Origin: a candidate division FCPU426 bacterium
GTDB lineage: Bacteria; Oederibacteriota; JAAXVQ01; JAUVAV01
Direction: 5' to 3'
Assembly: GCA_030591525.1 (NCBI GenBank)
Contig: JAUVAV010000002.1
Coordinates: 1-64,000, forward strand
DNA length: 64,000 nucleotides
Part shown: piece after piece, positions 61,090-64,000 of the stretch
Layout of the letters: every line of letters begins with the position of its first letter
Position numbering within the stretch: the stretch's first letter is position 1
The notes under the pieces: model-generated
Databases searched by the model: none
Told to the model about the DNA's origin: nothing
What the model saw: only the letters and a program-made list of their open reading frames with translations
Translations under genes and position numbers: made by a program

Positions 61090-61659
61090 TTAGAAACCAC
61101 TTCTCACTATCCATACATCCGGGCCCCGGATCTCTACTCTGGCATGCTCCAGCTGCGTATGGGCCAGCAATTCACGCAACTCGGGCACGCTGGGACATTG
61201 CTCCCGAAAGCGGTAGCTTTCCCTTAAATCCGGATTGCCATAACCGGCCAACAGGGCTCCTGGCCAGCCAAGGTCGCAACGCGCATCGCCCAGAAAAAAT
61301 TCGCCTCCGAATTTTAAAACCCGGGCGATCTCATCGAAAACATCTATTGGTTGCTTCCAGGCCCGCAGACCTCCAAAGGAAAGCACGGCATCCACACTAT
61401 GGTCCGGCAGAGAAATATCCCTAAGTTCGCCGGTGTGATATTCCACCCTGGTTAACAGACCCAGTTGCCGGGCTTCTGCCATGGCCATATCCCGCTCCTG
61501 GCTGGTATAGCCTATGCCCAGCAGATCTAAATCGCGGCTGTGGCCGAGCAATTTCAAAGCCGGTCTGATCCGGCCCGGCCCCAATTCCAGAATCCTGCCA
61601 TAGGTCAGCCGCGGCCGGATTATTTGCTGCAGCATCAGGGGGATACTGTTTTTAAACAT
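61090..61659 (-). CDS. Class I SAM-dependent methyltransferase
   Basis: A 189-aa protein. Motif I ILELGPGRIRPA near residue 23 and the post-motif SVDAVLSFGGLRAWKQP near residue 88 with FDEIARVLKFGGEFFLGD near 108 match the Methyltransf_11 group. The substrate is unknown. It overlaps the Fur-FeoA gene by 8 bp, so the two are co-expressed. ATG 61657-61659. Confidence 0.82.
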   Translation of the reverse strand: MFKNSIPLMLQQIIRPRLTYGRILELGPGRIRPALKLLGHSRDLDLLGIGYTSQERDMAMAEARQLGLLTRVEYHTGELRDISLPDHSVDAVLSFGGLRAWKQPIDVFDEIARVLKFGGEFFLGDARCDLGWPGALLAGYGNPDLRESYRFREQCPSVPELRELLAHTQLEHARVEIRGPDVWIVRSGF

Positions 61660-62404
61660 TTTCAGTTCGACCCCCGCCGGCCCGGATGGTTTTATTTCTT
61701 CCCAGCGGTTGGACCATAATTTTATGCGTAATATGATGACCGATGGCCAGGCGACTGCCTCTTACCCGGATTAAGAAAGGACCGGCGAATTGATTGGATA
61801 AGACCTCAATCTCTGTTCCCGGAACAATTCCCATCTCACGTAAACGCCGCTGCAAGCCCAGCCCGCCTTCCAAACTTATTACTCGCGCCCGATGGCCGTT
61901 CTGAATTGTCGAGAGGGGAATATTCTCATCCTTGGCCATCGAGGTTGCTTCCCCGGGAAATACTTTTCCGCTTTTATCCAGCAGCTTTTGGCATTTGGGA
62001 CAGATTCCCAGGATATGCAGAGAATGCTTAATCATAGTATAACCCTGTGCCGCGCAAAGCTTGGACTGCCGAAGCTCAATGACTTCGTCCCGAAATTCCT
62101 TGATTTCTCCGCAATTCATGCAAATTAAATGATCGTGATGCAGGTGTCCGTAAATATGCTCGAAATACACCCGCCCCCGGCCAAAATAAATCTTGCGTAT
62201 CAAGCCGGATTCCACCAAGCGTTCCAGCATTTCAGTCAGTATTTGCCGGGAAACACCGGACAACCGGCGCCGCTGCCTAAGATCGCTTTCATGAAAATGG
62301 TCATGCAATTTAAATACTTCTTCGATTATATCTTCCTGGCGGGAAGAGATCACCCAACCCCTGGTACGGGCAAATTCATGGTAGCGTTGCTTAAAGCTTT
62401 GCAT
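61652..62404 (-). CDS. Fur-family regulator fused to a FeoA domain
   Basis: A 250-aa protein. Residues about 1-145 are a Fur domain: a winged helix (LSGVSRQILTEMLERLVESGLI), HHDHLICMNCGEI with Cys95 and Cys98, and CPKCQK with Cys135 and Cys138 as the structural zinc site. Residues about 160-240 are a FeoA/SH3-like domain (ARVISLEGGLGLQRRLREMGIVPGTEIEVL). The order Fur-FeoA resembles DtxR-type regulators that end in an SH3-like domain, but the DNA-binding part is Fur. It probably regulates iron genes. ATG 62402-62404. The response-regulator gene precedes it by 16 bp. Confidence 0.85.
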   Translation of the reverse strand: MQSFKQRYHEFARTRGWVISSRQEDIIEEVFKLHDHFHESDLRQRRRLSGVSRQILTEMLERLVESGLIRKIYFGRGRVYFEHIYGHLHHDHLICMNCGEIKEFRDEVIELRQSKLCAAQGYTMIKHSLHILGICPKCQKLLDKSGKVFPGEATSMAKDENIPLSTIQNGHRARVISLEGGLGLQRRLREMGIVPGTEIEVLSNQFAGPFLIRVRGSRLAIGHHITHKIMVQPLGRNKTIRAGGGRTENV

Positions 62405-62420
62405 TATAAAGCCTGCTCCC

Positions 62421-62816
62421 TCATGGTTTCATCCGGCTTACCCGGACTTTTTCAAGAACTTTTTCGGCGAATTCCCTTAGTTCTATCGGCTGAAAAGGCT
62501 TAACTACATAACCATCCGCCTGCATCTCAAACCCCCGCTCAATATCGCTTTGGTTTCCTTTCGCCGTAATCAGAATAATGGGTATATGTTTAGTTTCTTC
62601 ACTGTTTTTAAGCGTCCGGCAGATTTCATAGCCATCCAAAAGCGGCATCATGATATCCAGTAAAATCAAGTCCGGCTTCACCTGGTAAACTTTCGCCAAG
62701 GCCGCGCGTCCGTCTTCAGCTTCGAACACCTGGTAACCCCGCAGCCGGAAACTTTCTCCGATTACCTCTATTATTTCCCGGTGATCATCTACAATTAAAA
62801 TTTTTTTACCGGCCAT
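62421..62816 (-). CDS. Single-domain response regulator
   Basis: A 131-aa stand-alone receiver. Asp10/Asp11 (LIVDDH), phospho-acceptor Asp54 (LLDIMMP), Thr84 and Lys106 (VVKPFQP) are all present, so it should be phosphorylatable. No output domain follows. ATG 62814-62816 has AAGGAG upstream and is preferred to an upstream start. It lies between the sigma-28 gene and Fur-FeoA. A CheY- or DivK-like role is possible; no kinase is visible. Confidence 0.88.
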   Translation of the reverse strand: MAGKKILIVDDHREIIEVIGESFRLRGYQVFEAEDGRAALAKVYQVKPDLILLDIMMPLLDGYEICRTLKNSEETKHIPIILITAKGNQSDIERGFEMQADGYVVKPFQPIELREFAEKVLEKVRVSRMKP

Positions 62817-62950
62817 GCCCCTCTCCTTAAATCTTCCCGGCTTTCCCCCTGACATGAGATTGTCGGATATTCATACGCAGCCGCTGCCTCCCTGCCTTGC
62901 CCGCCGGGGTTGCAGCGAAAAAACATTAATGCTTTTCTGCATCTCGGATT

Positions 62951-62986
62951 AAAATACCCCGCCCTTCAGAAGAGGATATTTTACTG
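62951..62986. repeat. Family E hairpin
   Basis: Minus strand TAAAATATCCTC TTCTGAAGGGCGG GGTATTTTA. It lies in the 314-bp stretch 62817-63130 between the sigma factor and response-regulator genes. No gene is supported there. Confidence 0.65.
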
Positions 62987-63130
62987 GCGGCAGGCAGGCA
63001 TAAGCAGTTTGAGTTTATTCCGAATTTTCGGTTTGGGTTTTAGGCCTTATTGGTTTTTGAAACGCCGGATGTCCCGGGCCGAAGTCTGGAAGTATTATAA
63101 TCGCGGAATCATTCCCCTGCAAGCTAAAAA

Positions 63131-63919
63131 TCACACTGTTGCAAAATCATGACATCCGATCTTAAGCATGGCACGCAAATGAATAATTGCCTGGCTATGA
63201 ATTTGGCAAATGCGGGATTCCGTCACTTCCACCACCGCCGCAATCTCCTTGAAGGTCAGCTCTTCATAGTAATATAAGGTCAAGACCAGTCTCTCCTTTT
63301 CCGGCAGACGTTCAATCACATGACTCAACAGCTCGCGGGTCTCTTTAACCGCTACTTCGGAAAGAGCTCCTCCCCGGTTTTCATCTTTGGCGGCCGTGCA
63401 ATCCAAGGGTATCACATCCCGGTGTTTCTTCTCGGGGTCTTCCATTAATTGATCCAAAGAAACTACCGGCGGAATTTTAATTTCCCGCAGTAAATCGTGA
63501 AATCCCTGGAGCGAGCACCCCAAATACTTGGCTACATCCTCCTCCGCAACCGGCCGGACAAATTTTTTCTGCAGAACTTCATAAGCCTTTTCCAGTTCCT
63601 TGGTTTTCTGCCTAACCGAACGCGGAACCCAATCCAGCGCGCGCATTTCGTCCAGAATGGCGCCCCGAATCCGGAAATAAGCATAGGTTGAGAATTTCCC
63701 TCCTAATTCCGGTTTGAATTTCTCTAAAGCATCGATTAAACCTATGATGCCGGCGGTCATCAGATCATCAGCATCAAACCAGGAACAATTTTGCGGAAGG
63801 CACATCCGTTCAATTGTAAAGCGAACCAAAGGAACGTTATTTTCCAGCAAGGTTCCCCGGGCTTGCATATTATTTTTCTCTTTATACTTCTTCCAAAGTT
63901 CTCGATCCGTTGCTTGCAT
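63131..63919 (-). CDS. fliA: RNA polymerase sigma-28 (FliA/WhiG family)
   Basis: A 262-aa sigma factor for late flagellar and motility genes. Region 2 (DLMTAGIIGLIDALEKFKPELG, then FSTYAYFRIRGAILDEMRALDWVPRS) is the FliA hallmark near residues 52-101. Region 4 (LPEKERLVLTLYYYEELTFKEIAAVVEVTESRICQIHSQA) is near 205-245. ATG 63917-63919 with a G-rich site upstream. It lies 13 bp after an NtrC-type gene, consistent with a flagellar regulatory operon. Confidence 0.92.
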   Translation of the reverse strand: MQATDRELWKKYKEKNNMQARGTLLENNVPLVRFTIERMCLPQNCSWFDADDLMTAGIIGLIDALEKFKPELGGKFSTYAYFRIRGAILDEMRALDWVPRSVRQKTKELEKAYEVLQKKFVRPVAEEDVAKYLGCSLQGFHDLLREIKIPPVVSLDQLMEDPEKKHRDVIPLDCTAAKDENRGGALSEVAVKETRELLSHVIERLPEKERLVLTLYYYEELTFKEIAAVVEVTESRICQIHSQAIIHLRAMLKIGCHDFATV

Positions 63920-63932
63920 GTTATCCCCCCCC

Positions 63933-64000
63933 TTAAATGCCTAAGGCCTTTATTTTATTGAATAAAGTTTTGTAATTAATTTTTAAAAGCCGGGCCGCCT
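63933..64000 (-). CDS. C-terminal end of an NtrC/Fis-type regulator (runs off the window)
   Basis: The last 21 codons read AARLLKINYKTLFNKIKALGI and stop at TAA 63933-63935. This is the Fis-type helix-turn-helix at the end of sigma-54-dependent activators (AA.LLGI.R.TL..K...GI). The rest is outside. Flagellar regulators FlrC or FleQ are possible. Confidence 0.65.
   Translation of the reverse strand, partial: AARLLKINYKTLFNKIKALGI

Noticed and set aside
62910-63152. Plus-strand frame of 80 codons
   Set aside because: It overlaps a family E hairpin and the end of the sigma-28 gene, and has no domain I recognise; kept only as unassigned DNA.

Overview
The window looks like a chromosomal segment of an uncultured, diderm (Gram-negative), motile bacterium with a GC content near 50%. 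A TolC/RND pump, several lipoproteins and an outer-membrane barrel show a second membrane. A sigma-28 factor, an NtrC-type regulator tail and PilZ proteins suggest motility and c-di-GMP signalling. Fhs, FolD, a MetH-like protein with a separate activation protein, and an 11-subunit complex I fit an anaerobic or candidate-phylum lifestyle, but I cannot assign a phylum from sequence alone. Nearly all housekeeping genes are on the minus strand. Plus-strand genes are the efflux pair, an outer-membrane protein, a small membrane protein and an ankyrin remnant.

Layout. 1-3.3 kb: tmk, holB, ricT and metG (cut by the window edge). 3.3-7.1 kb: an AT-rich gap with two facing DnaA-box consensus sites, then fhs and a HEAT-repeat protein. 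7.1-9.9 kb: accessory DNA with a TIR-domain gene, a GIY-YIG nuclease gene, a broken second GIY-YIG copy and dense GACAGGCTCAGC-type repeats. 9.9-23.1 kb: folate/B12 genes (BioD-like/DRTGG protein, metH core, activation domain), dcd, pepA, and a run DUF192 - TPR lipoprotein - cyclase-like protein - DUF1848 - pdxA - rsmA. 23.4-28.2 kb: tolC plus an RND pump without an adaptor gene. 28.2-34 kb: a second accessory region with a tyrosine transposase bounded by 20-bp inverted repeats, an ankyrin remnant, a three-part glycosyltransferase/glycosidase fusion and another glycosyltransferase. 35-41.4 kb: comEC interrupted by an in-frame UGA, a beta-propeller lipoprotein, and a STAS/SpoIIE-phosphatase pair. 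41.5-43.6 kb: a toxin-antitoxin insertion between two copies of the nuoN 3' end. 43.6-54.8 kb: polyprenyl synthase plus nuoABCDHIJKLMN with no nuoEFG. 55-64 kb: LOG protein, folD, receiver, PilZ, a metal-binding-like exported protein, fabH, DUF4416, tRNA-Met, methyltransferase, a Fur-FeoA fusion, a response regulator, sigma-28 and an NtrC-type tail.

How the genes work together. Fhs and FolD interconvert one-carbon tetrahydrofolates, and the MetH core plus its activation protein use a methyl-folate. The polyprenyl synthase probably supplies the quinone side chain used by the adjacent complex I. The SpoIIE phosphatase and STAS protein form part of a partner-switching pathway.

The least ordinary aspect is the intergenic DNA. 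At least five families of short structured repeats (called A-E below) recur in gaps and even inside the nuo operon, and several repeat copies supply the stop codon of the gene they follow. One family clusters around, and encodes the C-terminal tail of, the GIY-YIG nuclease.
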